A stretch of 8,307 nucleotides of DNA from an uncultured Porphyromonadaceae bacterium (lineage in GTDB: Bacteria > Bacteroidota > Bacteroidia > Bacteroidales > Muribaculaceae): positions 1-8,307 of the forward strand of contig URMA01000112.1 in the NCBI GenBank assembly GCA_900548875.1, read 5' to 3'. A model generated the notes under the pieces. It was not told where the DNA came from and did no database searches. It saw nothing but the letters and a program-made list of their open reading frames with translations. A program made the position numbers and the translations under genes. Positions 1 to 8,100 of this stretch are shown here, piece after piece. How positions within the stretch are numbered: the stretch's first letter is position 1; each line of letters opens with the position of its first letter.

Positions 1-471
1 CCCGCCGACGGCACGCTCTATATTTCCGTAACGAACACCGACCGCATATACAGCGTAGACCTCAATACAGACGAAAGCCATCTGAAGGAATGGGCCAGCG
101 TGCCGGGACCGAACGGAATCGTCATCAAGGACGGTGCGATGTACGTTGCCTCCTATCCTGCCGACGGCACGACGAAAGCCGACAACGTGATTTACCGCAT
201 TGCCGACCTGAAGAATCCGCAACCGGAAGCCTACATCAACATTCCGGGACAATACGACGGCATCAGCTTCTCGGCGGACGGAGAATATGTCTATTTCACC
301 AACTGGCAGCCGGCAGGCATCAGCAAAATGAATCTGAAAACCCGAAAGGTGACGGAACTTGACCTCGACCTGAAAGCACCGCTCATCGGTCCGGCCGACA
401 TTTCCATCGCCCACGGAAACATCTATATCCCCGACCTGCCCAACAGCCGGGTAGTCATCGTCAAGGAATAA
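1..471 (+). CDS. NHL/SMP-30-like beta-propeller protein, C-terminal fragment
   Basis: The reading frame is open from the left edge and ends at TAA 469-471, giving the last 156 residues; the true start lies upstream of the window. The fragment shows repeated propeller-type strands: DGTLYISVTNTDRIYSVDL, then GPNGIVIKDGAMYVASY, DGISFSADGEYVYFTNW and GPADISIAHGNIYIPDL. This pattern (G-I-x-hydrophobic, DG-x-hydrophobic-Y, then a closing strand) is typical of NHL-repeat and SMP-30/gluconolactonase-like six-bladed propellers. The pentapeptide PADGT occurs twice, 52 codons apart, which fits one repeat per blade. Such proteins in Bacteroidales are usually exported, but the signal peptide region is not visible here. 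No substrate or catalytic residues can be assigned from this part. It converges with the sulfatase gene across an 83-bp gap. The propeller fold is likely; enzymatic activity is unknown. Confidence 0.8.
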   Translation, partial: PADGTLYISVTNTDRIYSVDLNTDESHLKEWASVPGPNGIVIKDGAMYVASYPADGTTKADNVIYRIADLKNPQPEAYINIPGQYDGISFSADGEYVYFTNWQPAGISKMNLKTRKVTELDLDLKAPLIGPADISIAHGNIYIPDLPNSRVVIVKE

Positions 472-489
472 TCCAGACATATAAACGCC

Positions 490-543
490 GCTGTCCGGTC
501 AAATCCGCCTTTCGCGAGACTTGACCGGACAGCCTTATTTTTG
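490..543 (+). terminator. Intrinsic terminator hairpin between convergent genes
   Basis: The arms at 490-502 (GCTGTCCGGTCAA) and 521-533 (TTGACCGGACAGC) are perfect 13-bp reverse complements around an 18-nt loop. On the + strand the hairpin is followed by CTTATTTTTGT, a T-rich tail, and it begins 18 bp after the stop of the propeller gene. On the minus strand the sequence after the hairpin is only weakly T-rich (GGCGTTTATATG), so it may also end the sulfatase transcript, less efficiently. It fills most of the 83-bp convergent gap, which contains no other feature. Confidence 0.85.
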
Positions 544-554
544 TATCTGCCGAC

Positions 555-2063
555 TTATTTTTTCACTGCCGGAGGATAGTAGCCTTCCACAATCGGGAGG
601 AACTGCTTCAACAGCTTGTCGACCACATCCGGATGCTGCTTGGCAAGGTTTTCCTGCTGGCTGCGGTCACTTTTGAGGTTAAACAGTCCGTATTCGCCAA
701 GATTACCGAGTTCGTTGCCTGTCAAATTGCGTTCTTTTCCCTTGTAAGGCATTATCAGCGCCCAATCGGCTGTACGGTAAGCCAAACGCCCGTCCGCCTC
801 CAGAACGAGGTCTGTACGTCCTTTGCGGCTATGTCCGAGAAAAGCGTCAAGATGATTCTGCGTGTCCAACCCGTCAGGAATCTGATAGCCGAGCATCGAA
901 GCCAACGAGGCCATCAGGTCAATCTGACAAACCAGCGCATCGGAAACCACCGGCTTCACCTTCCCTTTCCAATAGACAAAGAGAGGCACATGCGTACCGC
1001 CGTCGAAAAGGCTGTATTTACCGCCACGAAGCCCGCCGGTCGGCGAATGCTTCCCGACTTTTTCCACTGCGCCGTCCTTATAGCCGTCGTCAAGCACAGG
1101 ACCGTTGTCGCTGGAGAATATGATAAGCGTATTTTCGAGAATTCCCTCTTTTTCCAAATGTTTGAGCAGTTCGCCCACACACCAGTCGGCCTCGACGATA
1201 GCATCACCGCGCGGACCCATTGTCGTAGCACCCACAAAGCGGCTGTGAGGAGCACGCGGCACGTGCGGCTGATGGAGCCCGTAGTAGAGGAAGAACGGCT
1301 CACCCTTGTGTTCGCTCACAAAAGTTTTTACCTTGTCCACAAAATAGTCCGCCATATCCTCGTCCACCCAACGTGCCTTTTCTCCGCCACGCATATAGCC
1401 AATGCGAGGAATACCGTTGACAATGGACTGGTTATGCCCGTGCGACCATTCCATTTTCAGCATTTCAGGATTTGTCAGCGCTGTCGGTTCGCCCTCAAAA
1501 TTCTTCTTGTAGCTCACTTCGATTGGGTCGTTCGGGTCAAGTCCCACCACATCGCCGTTCTCCACATAAACCGTCGGTACACGGTCGTTCGTTGCGGCAA
1601 TCAGACAGGAATAATCGAAGCCAATCTCGCGTGCACCCGGCTTGACGGTCTTGTTCCAGTCGACATTGCCATTACCCATTCCCAAATGCCATTTGCCGAT
1701 GGCACCCGTCGTGTAACCGCATTCCTGCATCATCCGCGGCAACGTGAACTGCGATTCCTGAATGAGCAGCGGAGCGTCGCCAGGCAGGATTTTCGCCTTC
1801 TTGTTCTTCCATGGATACTGCCCCGTCAGCAATCCGTAGCGGCTGGGAGTCGAAGTGGCATAGCCGTTCGTGAAGCATACCCCACCGTTAGCCAGACGGT
1901 CGATGTTCGGCGTACTGATAGTGGTCGAGCCGTAGGCGCTCACATCGCCGAAGCCAAGGTCGTCGGCAAGAATCACAATCACATTGGGTTTCTCAGCGGC
2001 GTATGCCAGCCCCGGCAGACAGCTGAAAGCCGACACACACCAAAAGATTTTTTTCATTGTCAT
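555..2063 (-). CDS. Secreted serine-type sulfatase (type I, formylglycine-dependent)
   Basis: This is an S1-type sulfatase of the alkaline-phosphatase-like superfamily, hydrolysing sulfate esters, probably on a glycan in the periplasm or at the cell surface. With the chosen start the protein has 502 residues, normal for the family. Residues 1-22 form a signal peptide (Lys-Lys, hydrophobic core, AYA|AE cleavage); no lipobox is seen. Metal ligands Asp34-Asp35 sit in VIVILADDLG. The active-site signature is STPSRYGLLTG with Ser71 (codon 1851-1853), so it is the Ser rather than the Cys type and should need an anSME-class radical SAM maturase for formylglycine. Other expected residues are present: Lys124 and His126 (GKWHLG), His264 (HQPH), Asp319-Asn320 (SDNGP) and Lys349 (RGGK). 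The overall pattern recalls arylsulfatase A / GalNAc-6-sulfatase-like enzymes, but the substrate cannot be assigned. The frame stays open upstream to 2102; ATG at 2063 (or 2057) is preferred because it gives a normal signal peptide. It lies downstream of the GDPD gene and is probably co-transcribed with it. Confidence 0.93.
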   Translation of the reverse strand: MTMKKIFWCVSAFSCLPGLAYAAEKPNVIVILADDLGFGDVSAYGSTTISTPNIDRLANGGVCFTNGYATSTPSRYGLLTGQYPWKNKKAKILPGDAPLLIQESQFTLPRMMQECGYTTGAIGKWHLGMGNGNVDWNKTVKPGAREIGFDYSCLIAATNDRVPTVYVENGDVVGLDPNDPIEVSYKKNFEGEPTALTNPEMLKMEWSHGHNQSIVNGIPRIGYMRGGEKARWVDEDMADYFVDKVKTFVSEHKGEPFFLYYGLHQPHVPRAPHSRFVGATTMGPRGDAIVEADWCVGELLKHLEKEGILENTLIIFSSDNGPVLDDGYKDGAVEKVGKHSPTGGLRGGKYSLFDGGTHVPLFVYWKGKVKPVVSDALVCQIDLMASLASMLGYQIPDGLDTQNHLDAFLGHSRKGRTDLVLEADGRLAYRTADWALIMPYKGKERNLTGNELGNLGEYGLFNLKSDRSQQENLAKQHPDVVDKLLKQFLPIVEGYYPPAVKK

Positions 2064-2124
2064 TTCTTTTTGCTTTGTATTGTTGATTAAATAATAGTCC
2101 ATTCTGTCTGTCAGCGACGGCCGC
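2064..2124 (-). other. Short GDPD-sulfatase intergenic gap, no promoter or terminator seen
   Basis: These 61 bp separate the TAG stop of the GDPD-propeller gene from the preferred sulfatase start. No match to the Bacteroidota TAnnTTTG promoter element and no hairpin with a T-tract is visible. The stretch just before the ATG is A-rich (GCAAAAAGAA), a weak ribosome-binding context usual for this phylum. The absence of signals supports transcription of the two genes as one unit. Confidence 0.5.
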
Positions 2125-4980
2125 CTACTTCTTCAGGAAGCGAACCGTGCCGCTGTCGGTTGTCATCAGGTACATTCCCGGCGACAGTTCCCCGACCTGC
2201 ACGCTGCTGATTCTTTCACCCGTCAATTGGAGAACAGGCACTCCCGCCAATGTGTAGACCGTCACCGTTGATGAAGGCACTGCCAAATTCACCTTGTCGG
2301 CAGCAGGATTCGGGTAGACACGCTGCCCGGCAGCAACGGCCACTTCATCCACCGACGATTCCGGCACATAGTTGGCATCCCACAGGCGATAGACAGCAAT
2401 ACCGTTAGCCGGGCAATACTGGTACAGATAATAGCTTCCGGCATCAATCTTCTCGGCAAAAATCCAGTTGGAAACGGAATAGTTACCACCGGCTGTATAG
2501 CCCTTGTCACCAATCGGATTGACGGTTTCGATGTATTTGTTGTCGGTCTGGTCCTTTACGGTAAAGCCTCCCGTGTAGTTCGTTCCCGAATTATAGACAA
2601 GAATATTATGGCTGCTCAGCGTAAAATACTCGGCACCGCACGTACTGTTGCGTGCAGGCGGACGAGTAGACGAACCCGAAAGCACGACGCCTTCATCCGA
2701 ACCGTTGTATTCATAAATGCCGTTGTTGCGCACCATATACAGCCAATGTTCCTTGTTGTTCTTAATAGGCACAACGTATCCGGCCGTCGACGACTGAATC
2801 GACAGGTCGCCGCTCCGATGTGTCTGCACAAACTCGCCGTTCTTGAATTCTATGATATTCACCACCGTCTGACCGTTAGGGAACATATAGACATAGCCAC
2901 CCTCGCCCAGCACGTCGCCACTGGCCGAAATGAAGTTGGTCTGACCAATGTCCAATGTCTCAAAGCTGACTTCCAACGGCTCCACACCGCTGCCTGGCAT
3001 CGTACCGCCCGGATAAATCAATACGGAATGCTCCGTCGCCGTCAGTTTGTCGTTTCTCACAATAACATTTCCGGCATCGTCGCAGGCCGTTCCCCAGCCG
3101 GCGCCGCCCGGAAGCGTCCCTACAAGGCCGTCCTTGCCATAGACATAAATCAGTTTGTCGCTACAGTCGTTGATATAGAAATATCCCTTATAGGCACCGC
3201 CCTGCTGGGCATTCGTACCGTCGATATGTTCCGGGGCATTGCCCTCGCGGTCGGTGAAGCTCCACACCTTTTCCAACCGGAAATCCACTTCTCCGATATT
3301 GCCTTCGGGCTCTTCACCCTTGAACACGCAACGGAAAAGCCCCTGTCCTTCGGCTACTGCCATAAGATAGATATAGCCTTTTTCCACCCATGCAAATCCT
3401 CCCGCATAGCCCGTCAGCGCATTTTCAAAACCGTCAACGCCGTCAGGAACGGCTTCTACGGATGGCAGTCCGGAAGTCACATTATAAAGGCCGAAAGGCC
3501 CTGACGCACTGCCGGCAGCAAACAGATACAGGTTGCTACCATAGCGGAACGGCACAAATCCCGTCATTCCTTCCCAAAGTTTTCCGGCCGGCATGGCCAT
3601 AAACTGCGTCATCGTTCCGCCGTCAGTCTCCCAGTTGAAGGCATATTCCACAGGAAGTGCCGCACGCGTGTCGACCACAACATGGTCGCGGCTATAGGGA
3701 GACATAGTCAGAACAGCGTTTTCAGGCAAGTCGACAAGATTCCGCACAGGCAATGAACTTTTCTTCAAGGCAATGCCCGAAATCCCGGTCGCCGTCGTAT
3801 AATAGACACGCAAATCGTCTCCGCTGCCACTGACACAGAAGGAAGTATTGTCGGCTTCGGGCAACGTCATCTGCAACTGCGGAGCAGCTGTGAGGTCAGC
3901 CCAGGCATACAGCGCACCGTCGGCAAGCGCCATCAGCGTACCGTCGGCCGCCAACGACACATCGGACACATTCCCGATACCCGACAGATTCATGTCGGCA
4001 CGTTTTTCGCCCGTCTTCATGTCGAAGGCACGCAACCCGGCATCGTCGAGCACATACAGCAGCGAACCGCCCGCCACCGCCCTGCGGATATTGGCAAACG
4101 AAATCTCGGTCAGCGTTGCATCGTCAAACGTATAGGATTCCTGCACGGTCCCACGATAGGCAGGATAGTCGACAACATTCGGGACAAGAGCACTGAACGG
4201 GTCCAGTTCCGGAAGGTTGGCCGTGTCGAGATAGTCGACAGCAATGAAATCACAGCCGTAATTGCCGTAAGTCTTATAGAGAGCAGCCGTATTGAGCGTC
4301 CACACCCCCACTTTCAAATCCTTCTCGTGGAAACGTGTCACCGTGTTCTTGTCGAAACAGCCCGTCTGGATATAAGCCCCGATATTCTGCTCCACACACC
4401 AGTCGAAATTGGATTCCCAATTCGTATTGCACAGGAACATGAGCTTGAAATCAGGATAACGCTCGCGAATATATTCCAGACACTTTTTCATGGAAGTGTT
4501 GATAATGGCCGTTTCGCCGAAACCGTATTCTATCACGGTGTCCACCATGCGCGACAGATTGCTGCAGTCGTTGGTATTAATGCCGGTGGCCCACTTCAGT
4601 TCAATGAAGGGATACACGTTATAGTCCTTACAAATTTGCAGATATTCCTCCAGCGTACACAACTTGCCGGTATAGGTCACCCCACTGCGGGTTTGCGTAT
4701 AGGTTTCCGCTTTCAGCTCGTCGATGGTTGCTTTCGTAATGTCGAGACTGCCGCCCAGCCGGTCGGTCGTATCATCGTGAATGAGGATAAACGTCCCGTC
4801 GGCGGCCACTTTCACATCCGTTTCCAGATAAAGATAGCCCATTTCCGCACCGGCAATAAATGCCTCGCGCGAATTTTCCACTCCCCAAAGGCTACCGCGG
4901 TGTCCGATCAGCGCAGGAGCCGCCCACGCCGGCAGTACAGAAGCCAATGCCATGAACATTACAATCAGTTTTGTTTTCAT
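2125..4980 (-). CDS. Secreted GDPD-family phosphodiesterase fused to beta-propeller-like region and T9SS-like C-terminal domain
   Basis: The protein has 951 residues. Residues 1-20 are a signal peptide (MKTK, hydrophobic core, AWA-type cleavage). Residues about 23-255 are a glycerophosphodiester phosphodiesterase TIM-barrel domain: HRG 27-29, Glu35-Asn36 (VEN where PEN is usual), Glu53 and Asp55 (LETDV), His68-Asp69, Glu127 and Lys129 (FIELKW) and VGVWTLN 224-230. All the expected catalytic and metal-binding positions are present, so hydrolysis of a phosphodiester is likely, but the substrate is unknown. Residues about 265-870 are rich in short beta-strand repeats such as LLYVLDDAGLRAFD, YFYINDCSDKLIYVYG and YVYMFPNGQTVVNIIEF, consistent with one or two propellers. 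Residues about 885-951 resemble the type A T9SS sorting domain: YPNPAADKV near 889, a VYTLAGVPV strand, SPGMYLM and a terminal KK. This suggests surface delivery if the host has a T9SS. The frame is open upstream to 5106, but that start lies inside the rpoC terminator and upstream of the promoter, so ATG at 4978-4980 is chosen. It is the first gene of a probable two-gene unit with the sulfatase. Confidence 0.9.
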   Translation of the reverse strand: MKTKLIVMFMALASVLPAWAAPALIGHRGSLWGVENSREAFIAGAEMGYLYLETDVKVAADGTFILIHDDTTDRLGGSLDITKATIDELKAETYTQTRSGVTYTGKLCTLEEYLQICKDYNVYPFIELKWATGINTNDCSNLSRMVDTVIEYGFGETAIINTSMKKCLEYIRERYPDFKLMFLCNTNWESNFDWCVEQNIGAYIQTGCFDKNTVTRFHEKDLKVGVWTLNTAALYKTYGNYGCDFIAVDYLDTANLPELDPFSALVPNVVDYPAYRGTVQESYTFDDATLTEISFANIRRAVAGGSLLYVLDDAGLRAFDMKTGEKRADMNLSGIGNVSDVSLAADGTLMALADGALYAWADLTAAPQLQMTLPEADNTSFCVSGSGDDLRVYYTTATGISGIALKKSSLPVRNLVDLPENAVLTMSPYSRDHVVVDTRAALPVEYAFNWETDGGTMTQFMAMPAGKLWEGMTGFVPFRYGSNLYLFAAGSASGPFGLYNVTSGLPSVEAVPDGVDGFENALTGYAGGFAWVEKGYIYLMAVAEGQGLFRCVFKGEEPEGNIGEVDFRLEKVWSFTDREGNAPEHIDGTNAQQGGAYKGYFYINDCSDKLIYVYGKDGLVGTLPGGAGWGTACDDAGNVIVRNDKLTATEHSVLIYPGGTMPGSGVEPLEVSFETLDIGQTNFISASGDVLGEGGYVYMFPNGQTVVNIIEFKNGEFVQTHRSGDLSIQSSTAGYVVPIKNNKEHWLYMVRNNGIYEYNGSDEGVVLSGSSTRPPARNSTCGAEYFTLSSHNILVYNSGTNYTGGFTVKDQTDNKYIETVNPIGDKGYTAGGNYSVSNWIFAEKIDAGSYYLYQYCPANGIAVYRLWDANYVPESSVDEVAVAAGQRVYPNPAADKVNLAVPSSTVTVYTLAGVPVLQLTGERISSVQVGELSPGMYLMTTDSGTVRFLKK

Positions 4981-5048
4981 AGGAATAAAGGTTTTAAGGA
5001 TTGTCAGGTCTATGCACGTCCTTATCGCAGGAAACGTATTGAATTTTA

Positions 5049-5079
5049 CAAATTTACCCAACTTTGCCGACTTCGCAAA
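5049..5079 (-). promoter_or_regulatory. Bacteroidota-type promoter for the GDPD-sulfatase unit
   Basis: Read on the minus strand, TTTG at 5079-5076 is followed after exactly 19 nt by TAAATTTG at 5056-5049. This matches the known Bacteroidota primary sigma factor pattern of a -33 TTTG and a -7 TAnnTTTG element at usual spacing. Transcription would begin a few bases downstream, near 5042-5045, leaving a leader of about 60-65 nt before the ATG at 4980. That leader shows no strong Shine-Dalgarno sequence and no obvious riboswitch-like structure. The promoter lies just past the rpoC terminator, making the downstream genes independent of rpoC. Confidence 0.75.
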
Positions 5080-5087
5080 CAGATGCC

Positions 5088-5129
5088 GACAAAAAAAATC
5101 GGTCACTGCCGTAAGACAATGACCGATTT
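5088..5129 (-). terminator. Intrinsic terminator after rpoC
   Basis: On the minus strand the arms at 5129-5117 (AAATCGGTCATTG) and 5108-5096 (CAGTGACCGATTT) form a 13-bp stem with one G-U pair and an 8-nt loop. The stem runs directly into a T-tract formed by the eight A residues at 5091-5098 of the + strand. It starts about 25 bp after the rpoC stop codon and has every feature of a strong rho-independent terminator. Confidence 0.9.
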
Positions 5130-5153
5130 AATATTTCAGGTTCAAATAATTGC

Positions 5154-8100
5154 TTAGTTACCGCCTTTGTCCTCAGCGTTCTTGATGACTGCCGCATCGG
5201 CTGCAGCCTCTTCCTCAAGACGAGCGTCAAGGCTCTTGTTCAGACGAGCCATTTCTTCCTTGCTGCCGACAATCAGAGAAGCGTATTCACGCAAACCTGT
5301 ACCGGCCGGAATCAAGTGACCGCAGATAACATTTTCCTTCATACCTTCCAAATAGTCAACCTTACCGTTGATAGCGGCTTCGTTGAGCACCTTGGTAGTT
5401 TCCTGGAAGGAAGCGGCCGACATGAAGCTTGAAGTCTGGAGAGCGGCGCGGGTAATACCCTGCAACATCTGGTCGGAAGTAGCAGGAACGGCATCGCGCA
5501 CCTGAACCGTCTTCAAGTCCTTGCGCTTCAAGGCAGAGTTTTCATCGCGGAGCTTGCGGGCAGTGATCATCTGGCCCGGTTTCAAGTTCTGGGAATCGCC
5601 GGCGTCAACAACCACCTTCTTACCCCAGATGCGGTCGTTTTCGTCCATAAATTCGCGCTTGTCGACAACCTGCTGTTCAAGGAAGCGAGTGTCACCCGGA
5701 TCAAGGATAGTCACCTTACGCATCATCTGACGAACGATCACCTCAAAGTGCTTGTCGTTGATCTTCACACCCTGCATACGGTAAACGTCCTGAACTTCAT
5801 TCACGATATATTCCTGAACGGCTGTCGGGCCCTTGATGTTCAAGATGTCGGACGGAGTGATGGCACCATCAGACAGCGGAGTACCGGCACGAACATAGTC
5901 GTTTTCCTGTACAAGGATCTGTTTTGACAGTGGAACAAGATATTTCTTGACTTCACCAATCTTCGGCTGTACAGTGATTTCACGGTTACCGCGTTTCACC
6001 TTACCAAAGATAACCTCGCCGTCGACTTCAGAAACGATAGCCGGGTTAGACGGGTTACGCGCTTCAAACAACTCGGTCACACGTGGGAGACCACCCGTGA
6101 TATCACCGGCGTTACCGGATGCGCGCGGAGTCTTGATGAACACATCACCGGCCTTGATTTCGTCGCCGTCCTCAATCATGAGGTGAGCGCCTACCGGCAA
6201 TGAATAAGTCTTGAGAATATCGCCGTTCGGGCTTACGATATGAGCTTCCGGAACCTTTGTACGGTCTTTCGACTCAGTGATAATCTTTTCGTGCAAACCA
6301 GAAGTTTCGTCAGTTTCCTTGCGGAATGTCACACCTTCGATGACGTTTTCGAAGTTCACCTTACCGGAAACTTCGCTGACGATTACGGCGTTGAACGGGT
6401 CCCATTCACAAATTACGTCACCCTTCTTGACTGTAGCACCGTTCTGGAAGTACAGTTTAGAACCGTAAGGGATGTTCGTATTTGTAAGAATCATATTTGT
6501 ATGCGGATCAACGATACGCATTTCAGCAAGACGACCTACAACAACGTCGCAAGCTTCAGTCTTAACTGTACGCAATTCGTCGATTTCAAGGATACCGTCG
6601 TAGCGTGAAGTTACAGAAGATACGGCTGCAATGTTGGAAGCAACACCACCGACGTGGAATGTACGAAGTGTCAACTGTGTACCCGGCTCACCGATTGACT
6701 GTGCAGCGATGACACCGACTGCCTCACCTTTCTGTACCATGCGGTTGGTAGCAAGGTTACGGCCATAACACTTAGCACATACACCCTTCTTGGATTCACA
6801 AGTCAATACCGAACGGATTTCAACCGATTCGATCGGCGACTTCTGAATTCTGTCGGCTGCTTCGTCGTTGATTTCTTCGCCGGCTGCTACGATAACTTCA
6901 CCCGTAAGCGGGTCAACGATATCGTGAACAGAAACACGGCCGAGAATACGCTCGCCCAATGTAGCGACAACGTCCTCGTTGTTCTTCAACTCTGTACATA
7001 CAAGGCCACGCAATGTGCCGCAGTCCTCTTCTGTAATGATAACGTCGTGAGCAACGTCAACAAGACGACGAGTCAAATAACCGGCGTCGGCTGTCTTCAA
7101 CGCGGTATCGGCAAGACCTTTACGCGCACCGTGAGTAGAGATAAAGTACTCCAACACTGACAGACCTTCCTTAAAGTTCGCCAAAATCGGGTTCTCGATA
7201 ATCTGACCGCCTTCAGCACCACTCTTTTGCGGCTTGGCCATCAAACCACGCATACCGGACAGCTGACGAATCTGGTCCTTAGAACCACGGGCACCGGAAT
7301 CAAGCATCATGAAGATTGGGTTGAAGCCCTGGTTGGCAGCAGTAAGCTGCTTCATCAGCGTATCAGACAAACGGGAGTTGACGTGTGTCCAAATATCAAT
7401 AATCTGGTTGTAGCGTTCGTTGTTGGTGATGAAACCCATGTTGTAGTTGTTCATCACTTCTTCCACCTGCTCGTAACCTTCTTTTACATACTGTTCCTTT
7501 TCAGCCGGAATCAACACGTCACCCAAGTTGAACGACAGACCGCCACGGAAGGCCATCTTGTAACCCAGGTTCTTGATATCGTCAAGGAACTGTGCTGAAC
7601 GAACCACACCACAAGTCTTGATAACGACACCGATAATGTCGCGCAATGACTTCTTGGAAATCAGTTTGTTCACATATCCGATTTCTTTCGGTACGTACTG
7701 GTTGAAGAGGATACGGCCTACGGAAGTTTCCTTCACCATCTTCTTCACGATATTTCCATTTTCGTCGAGGTCGTCAACGATAACCGAAATGATGGCGTGA
7801 AGCGTACATTTTCCTTCGTTGTAGGCGATTTCGGCCTCTTCCGGTCCGTAGAATACAAGACCTTCACCCTTGTCGCCGCTGCGCAGCTTGGTGATGTAGT
7901 AAAGACCGAGCACCATATCCTGCGAAGGAACTGTGATAGGAGCACCGTTGGCAGGGTTCAGAATGTTGTGTGCACCGAGCATCAGCAATTGTGCTTCGAG
8001 GATAGCCTCATTGCCCAGAGGCAAGTGAACGGCCATCTGGTCACCGTCGAAGTCGGCGTTGAATGCCGTACAAGCCAACGGGTGCAACTGAATAGCCTTA

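Noticed and set aside
2040..2063. Lipoprotein signal in the sulfatase (cysteines at residues 9 and 15)
   Set aside because: Neither cysteine is preceded by a lipobox (IFWC and AFSC do not fit), and a good signal peptidase I site follows at AYA.
633..2090. A 485-codon open frame on the + strand, antisense to the sulfatase
   Set aside because: It lies in exact codon register with the sulfatase, where antisense stops arise only from sense TTA, CTA or TCA codons. The sulfatase simply avoids these. The translation has no recognisable domain, while the minus-strand protein has every sulfatase motif.
2064..2102. Sulfatase start at 2102
   Set aside because: It would add 13 polar residues before the signal peptide. 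ATG at 2063 or 2057 fits export better; the choice between those two is not certain.
4981..5106. A 42-residue N-terminal extension of the GDPD protein starting at 5106
   Set aside because: The extension would begin inside the rpoC terminator and upstream of the promoter, and it would bury the signal peptide. The ATG at 4978-4980 gives a normal signal peptide.
2608..5157. Long + strand open frames (2608-3504 and 4327-5157) antisense to the GDPD gene
   Set aside because: Both lie in the same register with the minus-strand gene and have the same codon-use explanation. Their translations look like antisense protein with no domain pattern, and the second runs through the terminator and promoter region.
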